From assembly GCF_918797505.1 (NCBI RefSeq), contig NC_092795.1:16603131-16667130 (forward strand): 64,000 nt of DNA. Reading direction: 5' to 3'. This document shows, in pieces, positions 36,016 through 48,358 of the stretch. This DNA comes from Bemisia tabaci. Its lineage: Eukaryota; Arthropoda; Insecta; Hemiptera; Aleyrodidae. The translations under genes were made by a program, and so were the position numbers. The notes beneath the pieces are model-generated. The model searched no databases. It was given only the letters and a program-made list of their open reading frames with translations, and was not told the DNA's origin. Position 1 is the stretch's first letter. Every line of letters starts with the position of its first letter.

Positions 36016-36899
36016 CAGGGCCGGATTAAGGGGGTGGCCACATGGGCCGAGGCCCATGGCGGCAAATCTAGGGGGCGGCAAATTTTGCAATTTTTTTAAA
36101 TGTGGGTATAAAAAAAAATCGGATTTAGAAAACAAAAATTAAAAACGGGAATAGGCTACAAAATCTCTCATATCCTGAGAGTATAGTAATTTCTAATTTT
36201 GTCGTCTTTCAGCGATACAAGAGACAGCACCTTTAATTAGTCGAGTCAAGAGAGAAACCAAACACAATTTGACCTGGAACGGCGACTTAGGGAGAAATGA
36301 TGAAGAGGACTTGAGATGAAAAGGAGAAGCCCTCTGCGCGGCAAACGGCATGTAACACATATTAGCGCCTACAGGACTGCACGAATACTTCACGCATTGC
36401 ACCAAACACAATGCGGTTACTGTGGTCAGCGTAAAACGGATAGCGCCTACAAGAATGCATGAATACTTCGCGCATTGCGCCAAACACAGTGCGGTCAGCG
36501 TGCAACGGATAGCGCCTACAAGACTGCGTGAATACTTCACGCATTGCGCCAAACACGGTGCGGTCGGCGCGGCGCGGCGGCGGAAGTTTAAATCATTAAA
36601 CCAAATTTTGTGTTTGTTCTTTCATAATTTTTTCGTTCATTTCTTATGAATGGAAGGCCTTGACCATTAGAGATAGGTTTACGAAACTTGACTTCCGCGC
36701 AAAGTTCCGTGACCTTTTGCTATAGTAGTGTTGACAGGGCTTTCCCAAAAAATGTGTTCAACGCGAGTAAACGCGTCTTATGCACCCCTCCCCGCTGGCA
36801 CGTTCACTTGATGGTTTTTATTGATGTTTTAAAACGAATGAGGAAGGGGCGACAAAATACAGGCGGTGCTTGGGCGGCAAGTAGGAAAATCCGGCCCTG
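36016..36899. mobile_element. Complete hAT-like non-autonomous element, 884 bp, perfect 8-bp target duplication
   Basis: Ends are CAGGGCCGGATTAAG and AAAATCCGGCCCTG; the 8-bp flanks are CAGAGAAA on both sides (36008-36015 and 36900-36907). The interior holds a three-unit tandem (36362-36572) and a GC-rich patch. No transposase. The perfect duplication points to a recent insertion. A truncated relative lies at 24703-25300. Confidence 0.93.
36362..36572. repeat. Three-unit tandem repeat, about 69-bp unit, inside the hAT-like element
   Basis: Units start at about 36362, 36441 and 36510, each with AGCGCCTACA, a GAATACTTC(A/G)CGCATTGC core and a CAAACAC(A/G)(A/G)TGCGGT tail. The open frames here only reflect the repeat. 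Confidence 0.85.
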
Positions 36900-37083
36900 C
36901 AGAGAAATTGTTCAACGAGGCTGTCCGAAAATTTTATTGAATTTTCTTTGTGCTGCCGATAAAGTTCAGTGAATTTTTCAAACAGATTCAACCAACAATT
37001 TCTCTGTAAAAAATAAAATGACGGCGAAAATTTTGAAAAGTCGCATGGCGCTTGTGACACCTACTTTGGCTCGAAGGTGACGA

Positions 37084-37230
37084 ATTGGATTACATTTTGC
37101 AATAAGGAACCAATATCTCTGGCCCTCCCATAAAAGCACATATCTGTGCAGGGAAAGCAATGGCATGTAAGTATGCTGTTTCTTAAATGGGCCAGAAATA
37201 GTGGTTCCTTATTGCAAAATGTAATCCAAT
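37084..37230. mobile_element. Short MITE with ATTGGATTACATTTTGCAAT ends, copy 2
   Basis: 147 bp; right end ATTGCAAAATGTAATCCAAT. The inverted ends are almost perfect over the first 27 bases, so this is the best preserved of the copies. Confidence 0.85.
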
Positions 37231-37273
37231 TGTTGGTACCAGGGGCTGATTTCAATGAAAGGGGAAAAATCCA

Positions 37274-37521
37274 CCGACACCTCTTATTTTTTCCCCTATT
37301 TCATTGAGCTCTACACTCGCTCCAATCGATTCCTATCTCACGAGCTTCAAGTGTGTGCAAAATTGCGAAGAATTATCGTGGCACGAAATTTCGCAACCAC
37401 GTCGCGAATGTGCTCCAGAGCAACGAAAAGTGCCTTGCCTGAGTGTTCCATGTGTCATCGAGATAATTGCCGCCGGGAAGCGTCTCCTTAGCATTCACCA
37501 AAAACAAATAAGAGGTGTCGG
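37274..37521. repeat. Region bounded by inverted CCGACACCTCTTATTTTT
   Basis: CCGACACCTCTTATTTTT on the left and AACAAATAAGAGGTGTCGG on the right delimit about 248 bp of GC-balanced sequence. It may be a further transposon. Open frames inside (Cys-rich by chance) have no recognised family. Confidence 0.45.
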
Positions 37522-37816
37522 AGAGACAGAGCGGCAAAATTGAACACCGCGGTTCCTTCCTTTAAGTCGCGCTTTTGCACCGGCTCCATTCATTAGAGTC
37601 ACAGCTACCGCCGGTGTACCCAGTGATTTTCCTCCGCAGTGTTCCCAGCCAGGAAGTTACAACCGAGGACGCAAGTTTACCTCAATCGGCGTCTGATTGG
37701 ACGACGGAGTTACGGACCCACGGGGCGCCGAATTCGACTCCAAGCAAGTGAGTTCTTTTTTAACTATATGTATTCATGAAATCGTTCATTATGCTTAGTA
37801 ACACCATTTGAAGTAT

Positions 37817-38067
37817 GATTAATGTGAGAGGATATGGTACCAAGCTTTATGCCGATATTCACACAGCGGTAATTTATTGATAATTGTGACCAGCGTTTTT
37901 TTAAAAGTTTTTTTAGTTTTGAGTTTTTGACCTTTCTTTGTAAGCTCTGATGATGGCCGCAAGCCGAAAAGCTTTAGCACGTTTGCAATGTTTATTAAAT
38001 AAATAAATCAGTGAAAATCCATAACACCTTGGCAAATATCCTCTTACATTAATCATATGTATTCATG
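37817..38067. mobile_element. Retroelement-like fragment with hammerhead-type core and (AAAT)n tail
   Basis: CTGATGATGGCCGCAAGCCGAAA at 37947-37969 (read as CTGATGA, a GGC/GCC stem, GAAA) is followed by a TAAATAAATAAATC tail at about 37995-38010. The flanks carry an inverted pair (GATTAATGTGAGAGGATA / TATCCTCTTACATTAATC). Similar CTGATGA..GAAA cores are known in Penelope-like and other retroelements. No reverse transcriptase ORF. Confidence 0.35.
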
Positions 38068-38091
38068 GTAGCCACTCAAAGCAATAAAAAA

Positions 38092-38436
38092 CCCAATTCA
38101 CACTATTAAACTTTTCATCCGACATAATTGAACGAAAAGTTAGATGGAAAGTCGGACGCAAAAGAATTTGATTCAATTACTTACCGTTGCAGTGTGATAT
38201 TGTCATCAGCCTGAGCTTCGCGAAGATACAATTTCGGCTCATGTCGGTCGGAGGATTTCGTTCCAACTTTCCATCCAGTTGGCGGCGCCAAAGAAAGTTG
38301 GACGGAAAGTTGGATGTGACGTCACATGCTAGTTTCCGTCCAATTTTTCATTAAATTGTCGTTTTCTCTCGTCAGTTTCACACTATCCAATTTTTCATTC
38401 GAATGATTGAACGAAAAGTTGATAGTGTGAATTGGG
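38092..38436. mobile_element. MITE with CCCAATTCACACTATTAAAC ends
   Basis: The left end CCCAATTCACACTATTAAAC and right end GTTGATAGTGTGAATTGGG are inverted. Internal inverted pieces are AACGAAAAGTT and TGACGTCA. 345 bp, no ORF, target duplication not clear. Confidence 0.8.
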
Positions 38437-38497
38437 CGTAAGAAGAGGGACGTTTGCTCTCGAATTTGAAATGACATTAACTGAACCGCGCTTAACA

Positions 38498-38724
38498 GAA
38501 AGGAATCAAGCCACATCAGCTATTGCCAAATTTAACTGGGTAATTTAATGTTTTACGAGAGAACGTTTGTGCGGATTCCTTTGAAAATTTTAAGGAATTT
38601 GCTTCGCACTATGGAGAAAATTCACTGAAATTTGCAAGAAAATCCGCACAACCGTTTAAATGTAAAAAAAATTAAAGTGCCCAATAAAATTTGACAATAG
38701 CTGATGCGGCTTAGATCCTTTCTG
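38498..38724. mobile_element. MITE with AAAGGAATCAAGCCACATCA ends
   Basis: The left end AAAGGAATCAAGCCACATCA continues AGCTATTGCCAAATTTAACT; the right end is its inverse with a few changes (TTTGACAATAGCTGATGCGG). A solo end of the same family lies at about 18200-18260 in intron 5 of gene B. Confidence 0.7.
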
Positions 38725-39125
38725 TTTGACGTGGTCCAACTGTGTAATGAAGTTAGGCAAGAGGGATCCAAATGTGGTAACTTAAATTGTTCGGAATAGC
38801 GAGAAACCTGGTTGGGGTGTACGAAAGTCCACTTTTAGTTTTTGATGCTAACGCTCACTTTTACTCTTAAGAACATCAGGCTTTCCGAGCCATACCTTGC
38901 CACATCATGTAATAACCTTTAAATACCCCTCTCTTTTTCCGCCTCCACGTCCTATGCCATGGGCATTACGGATGGAGTTCATAGATCTAAAAGTAATAAC
39001 CTTTGAATTTAGTTATCAGCACTTTAGTATCTTCCATATTCATTTTTCAACGCATACTCGTAAATAATAGATAATTCTGGTTGAACTGTAAATAAGTGTA
39101 CCTACTTCAATTTACCACGCTTCAA

Positions 39126-39126
<1 letters not shown>

Positions 39127-39169
<43 letters not shown>
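39127..39169. repeat. Poly-T tract
   Basis: Run of about 43 T, intergenic. Confidence 0.9.
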
Positions 39170-39171
<2 letters not shown>

Positions 39172-41417
39172 TTTATTTTTTAAACCATAAACTTTCTCAT
39201 CACCTATCATCTCCAAAAAAGCTGTCATTTGTCCTCGCTGTATAAAAGTGAGGTAAATCTTCGGCCAAACTTTTAAAAACTGAAGTTTGCGTGTTTTCAT
39301 TGGAAAATAAATGAATAAAGTGAAGTCGGAAATTTTGAAACGTTCCAAGTAAAATGTAGGGTTTGAGTTTCCAAAGCTTAAATAATAGACACTCGCGTCT
39401 CACTCTTCAAACAACTGTTAGTATCAATCATTTTTGAGTGCAATTAAAGTAGCGAACGAGGGAGATACCAAGTTCGCCTTCAACTCGGTAATTATGCAAT
39501 TTTAGCTACTTAGGAGTTGATATAGTCGTATCACGAATTTGAACCTAACTTGACCTAACTTTTCGATTTACGCATTGAGGAAACATTAGAAAAGGGCTGA
39601 TGTAACCTAATCGGTCACGGCTAATATACAACTCTGATCAATTACTAACTTTACTTTGGCTGATCTAAGTTCATTATGGCCGCAACCGCAAGATTTTCTT
39701 GTGTTCGTGGGGAGTCAAACGCCTATAAATCTCATCATTATGGAAGTTAATTTTGTTGGAAGCATTCAAATTCCAATCAATGACCCAATGTCCCATTAGT
39801 TCTCATGTTTCCATACTTACTGTGGATGGTTTATTTTATTTTTTTTCTTGTTTCTTTTCTTTCTTTTTTTCTACCGCGTGAGCTTTCCTGTCTCTTCTTT
39901 TTTTTAACTTGACAAGAATTGTATTCATATTGCGTTCAAAAGAAGCCATTCTTTGCAATACAATTGGTTTTTTTTTTCTAACCATGTGTATACATCAGCA
40001 TTCGGAACGGACTTTTTCATTTATTTATTCACTAACGTATACATCAATTAGTTGTTTTCATACTTTTCCATCTTTTATTTAATTTAATTCTAATTTTATT
40101 GCCAGGGAACCCGATATATGTTTGCGAGTTTCCTCTTATAACTCAGATTTTGTTGAGATTTTTGGAATGCTTTCCTATCGACCCCAAGAAACATGAAAAA
40201 TCGCAAAGTAGATGATTTTATAGATTTTGGGTGCATTTCTCCCAATAATTTTGAAGAGCATACAGTGCTTTCTCTCACATTTATGCATGTTTTGCACAAA
40301 ATGATATAACCTGGCCCGTGCACCACAATGCCACATGGATCTCACCAAAAAGTGTTTCGACCACTGGCCGGCCACATTCCGCCATAAGAGACCGCTATTT
40401 CCGGCTCAATTTAGAAATAACTTTTATGCAATTAGTTTTTACATGCAGAAAGGCGCTTTTATAGATGAGTTAAAAGTAGTAGCTCCTTATTGCAAAATGT
40501 AGTCAATTTATCCCCAGTACATAAACGGTAATTCGCTCTCAAGTGGTTTTTTTGAAAGCTTGAACATTTGCATTCAGGGAGGAGCTAATCGCCACCTCGA
40601 GGTATGGTCAAACGACTCATCTACAATCAAAACAGTCCATCATGAATAATTTGGTCTCAGTTATGGTTGAACTTGACCTTGAACTGTTCGCAGTCGTTAC
40701 ACCTACCTTTCAAATAGTCAAGCTCTTTGATTTTGTCCATCCCTCCTCCTATTTCCTGTCCCCTTCTTCTTGAGTCTCAATAAGTCCTTCATTTTCCGCG
40801 TTTTATTTCGCGAACGAATTCCGTTTAAGTCGATTACATTTCTACCACGGCTAATAGTTCCAATTTTGTTTTCATGAGCGTTTGAAATATCATGGCTAAT
40901 TTTTTAACTGTGCAGTTACATCAGTGCTGCTGCTGATAGATAAATCGACACCCATTAAGTCAGGTAATGACTCAATGAAGCCATAATCTAATATTATTAC
41001 ATCATTTTTGATCATTCTCCCACGCAAAGTATTTTTGATCGTATGAGCTCACGTTAAGCATGAGGCTGGACTGAAGGGTAAGGTACCTATTCCTCCTCTC
41101 TCTTCGACCGATTTCTTGATTTCGGGAAATGACCAAACACAACTAAGTGGTGAAATTGAGAAAACAATATATTTTGACTGCGGCTCACCTTTGTTTTTTT
41201 TCCAAAATAACCATTCCTACGTTAAATTTTTAAGTCAAAATAATAGAAACTTTTGCTCAAGTTTTTCAGGGAGTATTCTTAAGAGCGCTAAAAAAATTAT
41301 ATGAAATTTGAGGCGATAGTGATGATATCTCTCGAGCAGATATTTCTTGAAATTTTAAATGTGAACGGAAATGTGCAACGTTGCAAGCAGAGATATAAAT
41401 GTTTGTAATTTCACCAT
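39170..41417. other. Intergenic stretch, no gene supported
   Basis: About 2.2 kb. It contains a decayed copy of the short MITE (about 40385-40507, right end CTTATTGCAAAATGTAGTC). Nothing else recognised. Confidence 0.45.
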
Positions 41418-41535
41418 CTAGAGGTGGATCTAGGAGGTTAATAACACTGAGTCCTGTCCATTTAAACTGTACCGAATAATCGATTCTTGTCGGAGCAACT
41501 GGCCCTTCCAAGAATCTATATATTTCCATAGGTTC
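41418..41535. repeat. Degenerate half copy of the palindromic MITE at 54127
   Basis: Shares GAGGTGGATCTAG, CCATTTAAAC, AATCGATTCTTGTCGGA and CCTTCCAAGAATCTATATAT with 54127-54289, rearranged or strongly diverged. Confidence 0.4.
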
Positions 41536-41629
41536 GAAAGAAACAGAGACTATATTGCCAATCTGCCGCCGTTTTCACCATCGATATATTTGTGACCTCT
41601 TCTGAAAGTATGATGGAGAGGAGAATTAA

Positions 41630-41864
41630 GGGCCCTGGACGACAAGGCGTATAAGAGCAGTTTTTGAAAAAACTGAAAAATTAACGATTTCAGGTAAAGC
41701 TAGGCTTACTGCATATTCCGTGAAAAATTCGCTTCCAAACTGCATCTAAAAGTCAGTTTGAATTTTCCTTCCACCTCAAGGATCCATGTGATTTCAAAAC
41801 TTCAAAAACATATTTCTCGAAATAGGAAAAACTGCACTTATGCATCTTGTCCTCCAAGCCCCTT
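41630..41864. mobile_element. MITE with GGACAAGGCG ends, copy 2
   Basis: Left end CCTGGACGACAAGGCGTATA; right end TGCATCTTGTCCTCCAAGCC. Orientation is opposite to copy 1, as judged from the internal CTTTCCGCC-like block. Confidence 0.8.
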
Positions 41865-43968
41865 GATTCAAGGAGAAAGACCCAGAAAGGGAATAACGTA
41901 AGGTTGCCTAGTTTTGTCTGAAAATTTGTTCGCCTGTCTTCCTTTTAAAAAACAAGTTCTGGGAATTTTTAATTTGTGATTTAACTTAAATTCCCTAAAA
42001 TTTTTGCCTTAGATCATGCACCCGTTGATCATTAAAGACACTAGTTGTCGGGTAAAACTAAACGTCAGAATGCAAATAAGTCCCTATGGCTCTCACCCAT
42101 TCATTCAACATTTCTGAAAAAAGTCTTGGGAATTTTCCGAAATTTGAGTTTTAACACACTTGCAAATTCAGAAAAATTGGACTCTTAAAATTTTCTAGTG
42201 GATCACGGCTGACTCAGTTTTAAGTTTTGCCTTCACTTACGTTGAAACTTCTCTGTATGCAACTACATAATCTGTCGTGGGGTCTAGGGCATACTTTTAT
42301 TGCGTCAATATTTGTTTAATTGATTTTAACATCCAGCCTTATCCCATTTTTACCCACGAATCGATTACCCTCCTCGTTCTCATAATCACGATTAGCACGC
42401 TTGAGAGGTGTCGGGAAGGATGTCATGAAATTACGTGCATTTAATTTTGTCACTTAAACGCGCTTCCTCATTCTAATTTTATTCAATCCAATCCCATGTA
42501 GATCTCGAAATATCGCTTCAATAAATTGGAGATTTATGACTTTTATGATTACGAGGAGTGTGTTAAATCGTAAGTGATTGTATGCATTTATCTCACTCAT
42601 TCGAGCCAATAAACTAGTTTTCCGAATTTCAATTCAAACCCATGGCTAAAAATAGATAATCGTGTAATATGATTGTTTTTAAAATAAACGAGTAAAAAAA
42701 CTTTAAATAAAATTGCAAGAAACAATAGCAAGTTGAAAGTTGCTTTCTTCTTGAAATATAAACTGCAAGAAGAAATTTGCAACGTTGCATTTTAAGATAC
42801 GCGCTTACAGAGTTTCACCATCTGTATGCCTCAATTTTTACATAAACATAAACACAAACACAATTAAAGCAAGTGCCGATTGGTAGTCACGATCATGTTT
42901 TCACACGTATATATAGGTTTGCGTTTTTTTTGGGTGTTTTTTGAGGGGGGGCGAGGTTGATTTTTGCTAGTTGAACAACTGGCCACAAAAATAAAATGAC
43001 GAGCAACTTATTTTTAAACAAAACTATTCAAATGAAGTCTGCATCAACAGTTACCAACGCACTAGTTCGAAAGCTCGCGGAAGATGACTGTTCCAATGTT
43101 TCAATACGTATTCATTGCTAACGTTTTGCTTGCATCCTAAATTGAAGGCGCCTTGTCATGAGTAAATAAGTGAACTTGTTGGAGTGTAGGAGTAGGTTTG
43201 TCTTGTCATGCCCATGATTAAGAACGGTGAACTCGAGCAATAATTTGTAGATGACCACTGCAATGATAAATCTGAATGGTACATGGTACAATTTTACCGT
43301 TAGGTGTGATTAAAACATGACACTGAATGAAACCTGCATCAATCAAGAAGCCTCGTCAAGCTTCGATGAACTTGTTCTATAATTTTGTGAATAGAGTATG
43401 AAGGATCAAAATGTTGCATCTCCGAATTTTCGGATTTTCCCCACAAAATATTGCAACGATCCTCTCACTTAGTCTCTAAAAGTCTAATTGTTTTATGCTC
43501 AGGCATGAGGCAAAAAGGTTTTTTACTCTTTATTCTGGCACGATCAAAAATCAATTTCACGATCAAAAATCACGATCAAACAAAACATTTTTTCTGACTT
43601 GTGTTTGCTACTGAACAAATCTCAATTAAATTGACATGTGAACTCATTTCAGTTTTGAGTGTAATCCAAAGGGAACCTCCCAAAATAAATTAGCGATCAT
43701 GACTATAGTACCTAGGCCTGACTCGATGAAATAAATGGTAAGCGATAAGAAAGGAATGCATATCTCAGAACTCCTTATTAAACCACCTTCTTAAAATTGT
43801 TCAATTCTCTTTGAATCCTAATTCCAAAATTTTATTTTACTTTACGTTTCAAGTCATTGTACCAAACTTCAAAATATCTATTCGTTTATCCGTCTTAACC
43901 ATGGGGAGTGGGGGAGTATTGTCTAGAAAACCACGGCGACGCTTAAAATAAATTACAATTATTATTCT
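41865..43968. other. Intergenic stretch, nothing recognised
   Basis: About 2.1 kb of AT-rich DNA. No exon, RNA gene or complete repeat recognised. Confidence 0.45.
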
Positions 43969-44068
43969 CCTGCTTTCTCCTAATTTTCGCTTCTCCTCTT
44001 TTACCTCTTTTTCCTCTTTTCTCACCTCCCTCTCCTTGCCCCTCCTTTCCCCTTTTCCTCCTTCCAAT
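43969..44068. repeat. Polypyrimidine tract
   Basis: About 100 bases almost entirely C and T on the + strand, without a fixed unit. The minus-strand open frame across it is Lys/Glu/Arg low complexity. Confidence 0.8.
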
Positions 44069-44522
44069 TCCATAAAGATATTTTTTGTCCATAAGAATCC
44101 AGATTTTTTTTCACGAATCTCAACGTTCGTTATGTAAGTTTCGTAAAGGAAATCATATTGATTTGAAAAAAGCGCGGGAGGCAAGGGGAGGGGAGCATGA
44201 GATAGCTTATTTGAATGTAATTAGATTCGTTAAATCGAGAGCGTTTAATTTAAAGAGAGGGGGTTATTTCCGCTCTATTTTAATACCTTTTCCCTTCTCA
44301 TTCCTGCATGAAAAAATTAAAACCGTCGGTCTTATATTACCCGCATACCTACCCATAGAAATGACCAGATCAGTCGATGGACTATAATCTTAACTCGAGC
44401 AAAAATTTTCCGAGGCAGCCAGTTTCATCTGGAAAATACCAATCATTAAACGACAGCTTATCGGCGGCTCAAGTCAAAAAGTATATACGAGCCTTTAAAC
44501 TAGAGAATCAACCAACCCGCCG

Positions 44523-44759
44523 CACAGTGGATCGAGTCAATTAGAGAGGTCGAACATGAGTTTTTTTTACCAAAACTGCAAATTTTAATGTTAATTTCGT
44601 CAAATTTTACATTTTAAGGGGTGCCTCTGGGAGAAAATTTAACGAGGAAACCGATGGGACCACTTTTAGAACCTTAAAGTTTTGTATAAGCAAAGTTATT
44701 ACAAGCGTTTAAAGTTTCAAAATTTTATCCTACCTCTCCTATTGACTCGGTCCAGTGTG
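44523..44759. mobile_element. MITE with CACAGTGGATCGAGTCAAT ends, copy 1
   Basis: The left end CACAGTGGATCGAGTCAAT and right end ATTGACTCGGTCCAGTGTG are inverted. The second copy at 60402-60646 shares the internal TTTTAAGGGGTGC block. Confidence 0.8.
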
Positions 44760-47700
44760 CGCCGCGCCGGCATGAAGTTCTTTGAGATAATACAACTCAA
44801 CGTGGCAAAAAATTATCACACCGAATTTCAAGCGATAATATTACTTTGTTCTATGGAAATATTGAGTGAGACGGACATTCTGAAATGCTGTAATGCCGAC
44901 GTGCGATTTTTTCTAACACCTGTGATAAGCCACATTTATTCTGACACTAGAAAGCAGCTAATGACAAGTAAAAGAGGAAGGTAATTTTTCGGACGTGAAT
45001 CTTTGAAAGACTCAAACTGAGGAAAATCGATCGATAGATAGAAAAAACGTTGACCTGAGTGATTCGTAGTCCCGCGTCATAGATCGATAGCATTATTCGG
45101 TTCGTCAAACTGAGCTATCGGATTACGTAACCATCCTTTTGGCTCTCATATTCGAGCTTTTTAACCGGACCGCAAAAAGAGTCCAGTTCTTTAAACAAAG
45201 TACAACTGTATGAACCAAGAGTTCGGTTTGACGCATCTACTAACTCGGACAATACAGATACTTCGCACTGAGGTTCATGAAATCGAACTTTGTTAATCTT
45301 AGTAGAGGTATCTGAGAAATTCGAGACAATGCTCATTATAGTACGATTAGTAAATAAGTCAGTTATTACGAAGCGTAAATGACCTGAGTATAGAATTTTA
45401 AAAATTACAATCCTTCGTAAAAAAACTGCATGGGTGTCTACAAGTTTTTAAGGATCGAATTGAATGACTTTTAAAACACGCGAAAGCTCGATCTTAGCTT
45501 CAAAATGTAATCTTCAAACTCCTGGAATTTGATTTAAAAAGTGGGAATTTTTACATTTTTTGGAGTATTGCCAGGCTAATTTCCACAAATAGGAATACTT
45601 GCAGAATATTTTCAGAAGATTACGTGCATAGAATTTTTCCAGAGTGCTCTTACAACTATTTTTAAGTGAGAAAAATGCCAACAATATATTCTCCAGAGAA
45701 CATTCCATATAGGAGTCTGATGTATTTTCTCAGCATAATGTTTGCACAGGTGTGCAAACACATAACTTAATTCAAGTTCAATCTCATCGTCTTCTATCGA
45801 TTTGGACAGCATTTGAAAAAATGACCTGCTGATACCCCTTCAATGCCAGAAATGACAACCTATACACGAAAGTTGATTGGTTTGCATACTCAAAACTTTT
45901 GAAGGCAATTTTTGCTTTGGCATTATATACATATGTAGATAAAATACGTCAAAATGCGCGCCTCCCCCGCGATGCAAAGGTTATATAAAGCTCCATGTCA
46001 TGTCGTATTTACATGCGCCATAGAAATTAATGTTTTTCTACATGCACTAAAATGGCCCCCGTTGATGCGTTCGACCTCCCAACGATTTTCACTGGTGATC
46101 GATGAATCCGAAGGAAAAATGACTCTCCCCAAAATCTATCCCCAACACGAATACACTGCAGCAAAAAGGACAAAGTATTGACATTTATTTGTGATTGGTT
46201 TGTCATGCTCTAGACCATACCTGGTTTTCCTTAAAAGCATTTGATAACAGCTCAATCGTAAAACTGCAAAAATTCGTGCATCGTTTGCGGTGTTTCAAAA
46301 TCCCTCCTCCCGTTTTATATTATTAAAAGAGAACAAACTAGCACCACCGATTGATATTTTCACATAATATTCTTCGGATTGGGTAGAAAAATGAGGGGTT
46401 TCCAAGAAATGACGCTGGGTTATTTTTTTTTTTTTTTTTTTTAATCTAAAATGTTTATTTTAATAGGAAGTCTAGAGCGTTGGAAAGGAGATATGCGTTT
46501 TTGCAGTATACTTTCTCCAAGTAAAAATGAACGCATTAACGAGTGACTCACAAACAAACAAACAAACAAACAAACAAACAAACAAACAAACAAACAAACA
46601 AAAATAAAAAAAGAGTACAAGTTTTGGTTTGAACCGGTTCAAACGGTTCTTGAGAAATGAGTTAATCTCTAATGACTGTAAAATAACGATCATTTTCGAA
46701 ATAACACAATTTCGACTAGTTTTTTCTGAATGCTTTTATCATTCAAAATTATGGTACGATGAAATGTAGTGTAAAGTAGAGTAAAGTAATTTCCTTTTGC
46801 TGTATTACGATTTTTTTTCTATCTAATCCAGTTTAGTTTATCCTATGCCTACTTTCTCCGGCTTTTTGAGGAATTATCAATACTGCTAATTGACTACCTT
46901 TCTCTTTTCCTGTCTTCTCCTCACGGGGAACGAATGAGAGACAGGTGAGGCATTCGACTTCTGCGCCTAACTTAATATATAATCAGAGTTGAATAGGTAC
47001 TGAAATTATTGACCTTAGTGACACCAATAATTAATCGGTATTTAAGACAATTCCCTCCATTAATTTGGGTTTAAGATAACTTATACATGTAACATGTTGG
47101 TGTCAAATTGATAAGATATGAAAAGGGATGAAATAAAATAAAATAACGAAAATCAGTTAAGTCTTCTCACATCGTCACTAGCTGTATCCCACACAAGTGA
47201 TATGGATTTTTTTCAGCCCAAATCTTATCTACTGTTTCCTTTGAAAATCTCAGAGCCGCAGTAGACAACTATTTACCAATATTATTTTTTCCCTGCATAA
47301 TTAGCGATGGATGAAAGTGTATTTAACTCTTCAGCACTGGTATTTTGAACTTATGTCTCAAGGGTAGCTTTATCAATCTTAGACTTGCCGTGTTTCTTTT
47401 TTCAAAAACCTGTGTAGTACAATCCTTGTTCGACGATTTTGTGGAGGGTTCTTCACCTTTTATTCCTCATTCCTTTCCTATATTCCCCCTTAATTTGCGA
47501 TAACTTTAATTTTTTTACGTATATACAATATGGAAAAAAGGATGGAATACAAAATTTGATTGAAATGGAGTCAGAGACGGCAAGGCTTCTCTTTTTACTC
47601 CAAATTCTACACGTAGTTATTTGAGTTTATGTGGATCGAAAACTTGTATCATTGTAAACTTGTAAACATTGTATTTTTACAATGTATAATATTAGAGCAT

Positions 47701-48063
47701 AATTTCGAAAAAATTAGGGATGAGAAATAAAATACTTTTTCTACGGTAATTAGGGTATAAAAAAATTCCAACCACTACTACCACTAGACTGTTCAGAATT
47801 TTATGACCAAAAGGAGCCAGTGAAATTGGTAGAAACAGTAAAGCTGTTATTAAGGCATTTTGAGTTATTTATTGAAATTTTATTCCTCATCGGCAGCAGC
47901 TTTTCTAACAAGAGGGGAATACAAAATAGCGCGGTTAACTTTTTAAACTGGCTCATCTAAAAATAAAATTAAATAAAAAGAAAAACCTGTGGACCCAATT
48001 TAAAACAATTGCTCGGACTTCCGTCTCATATCTCTCTCGTCTAAAGTTACCTCATGTACTATG
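44760..48063. other. Intergenic stretch upstream of gene D
   Basis: About 3.3 kb of AT-rich DNA containing a poly-T run (about 46424-46442) and the CAAA microsatellite. No exon is supported. It should include the promoter and non-coding first exon of gene D, which could not be located. Confidence 0.4.
46551..46604. repeat. (CAAA)n microsatellite
   Basis: Thirteen or so perfect CAAA units in tandem. Confidence 0.95.
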
Positions 48064-48268
48064 CACTGAAAAAAGAGATTGGTAGAATTTACCATTCCTT
48101 TACGCTGTATTTCACACAGAGTCAGAGTCAACTCTGCTAGAAAAAAGGTAAACGTTACTATATACTGGTACAGGTAACCATTCCTCTGGCAGAATCGACT
48201 TTGAATTCACGCAGTGTATAAAATACAGCGTGAATGAATGGTGAATTCTACCAATCTTTTTTTCAGTG
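48064..48268. mobile_element. MITE with CACTGAAAAAA ends just upstream of gene D
   Basis: The left end CACTGAAAAAAGAGATTGGT and right end ACCAATCTTTTTTTCAGTG are inverted, continuing into ACCATTC and ACGCTGTATTT. It ends about 80 bases before the splice acceptor and 91 bases before the ATG of gene D, so it lies in the leader intron or promoter. Confidence 0.85.
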
Positions 48269-48358
48269 TGCGCGCTTTAGTGAAATACCCCACTTGCTGT
48301 CGTGCTTCACCACATTTTAATAATACTCGTTTGTTTTCTGCTCTTTCAGACATATAAC

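Larger units (their letters stand above)
35938..37083. mobile_element. MITE with GGCCAAAGTATC ends, split by a nested hAT-like element
   Basis: Second copy of the family at 10441-10697. The left part (35938-36015) holds CCGGCCAAAGTATCAAAAGC; the right part (36900-37083) ends CGCATGGCGCTTGTGACAC...TTTGGC. The 884-bp insert at 36016-36899 separates them. Its right edge abuts the short MITE at 37084. Confidence 0.8.

Noticed and set aside
36193..36552. 119-codon antisense frame with repeated QCVKYS motifs
   Set aside because: It simply translates the three-unit tandem inside the hAT-like element.
37304..37543. Cys-patterned short open frame resembling a secreted peptide
   Set aside because: It starts at a non-ATG codon, has no signal peptide, and lies inside a region bounded by inverted repeats.
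43849..44184. 111-codon antisense frame
   Set aside because: Low-complexity Lys/Glu/Arg sequence from the polypyrimidine tract.
46472..46693. Frame encoding repeated CLFV
   Set aside because: Translation of the (CAAA)n microsatellite.
48302..48358. N-terminal extension of gene D
   Set aside because: The frame is open but begins at a non-ATG codon and spans a splice acceptor (CTCTTTCAG). The ATG at 48359 gives a proper signal peptide.
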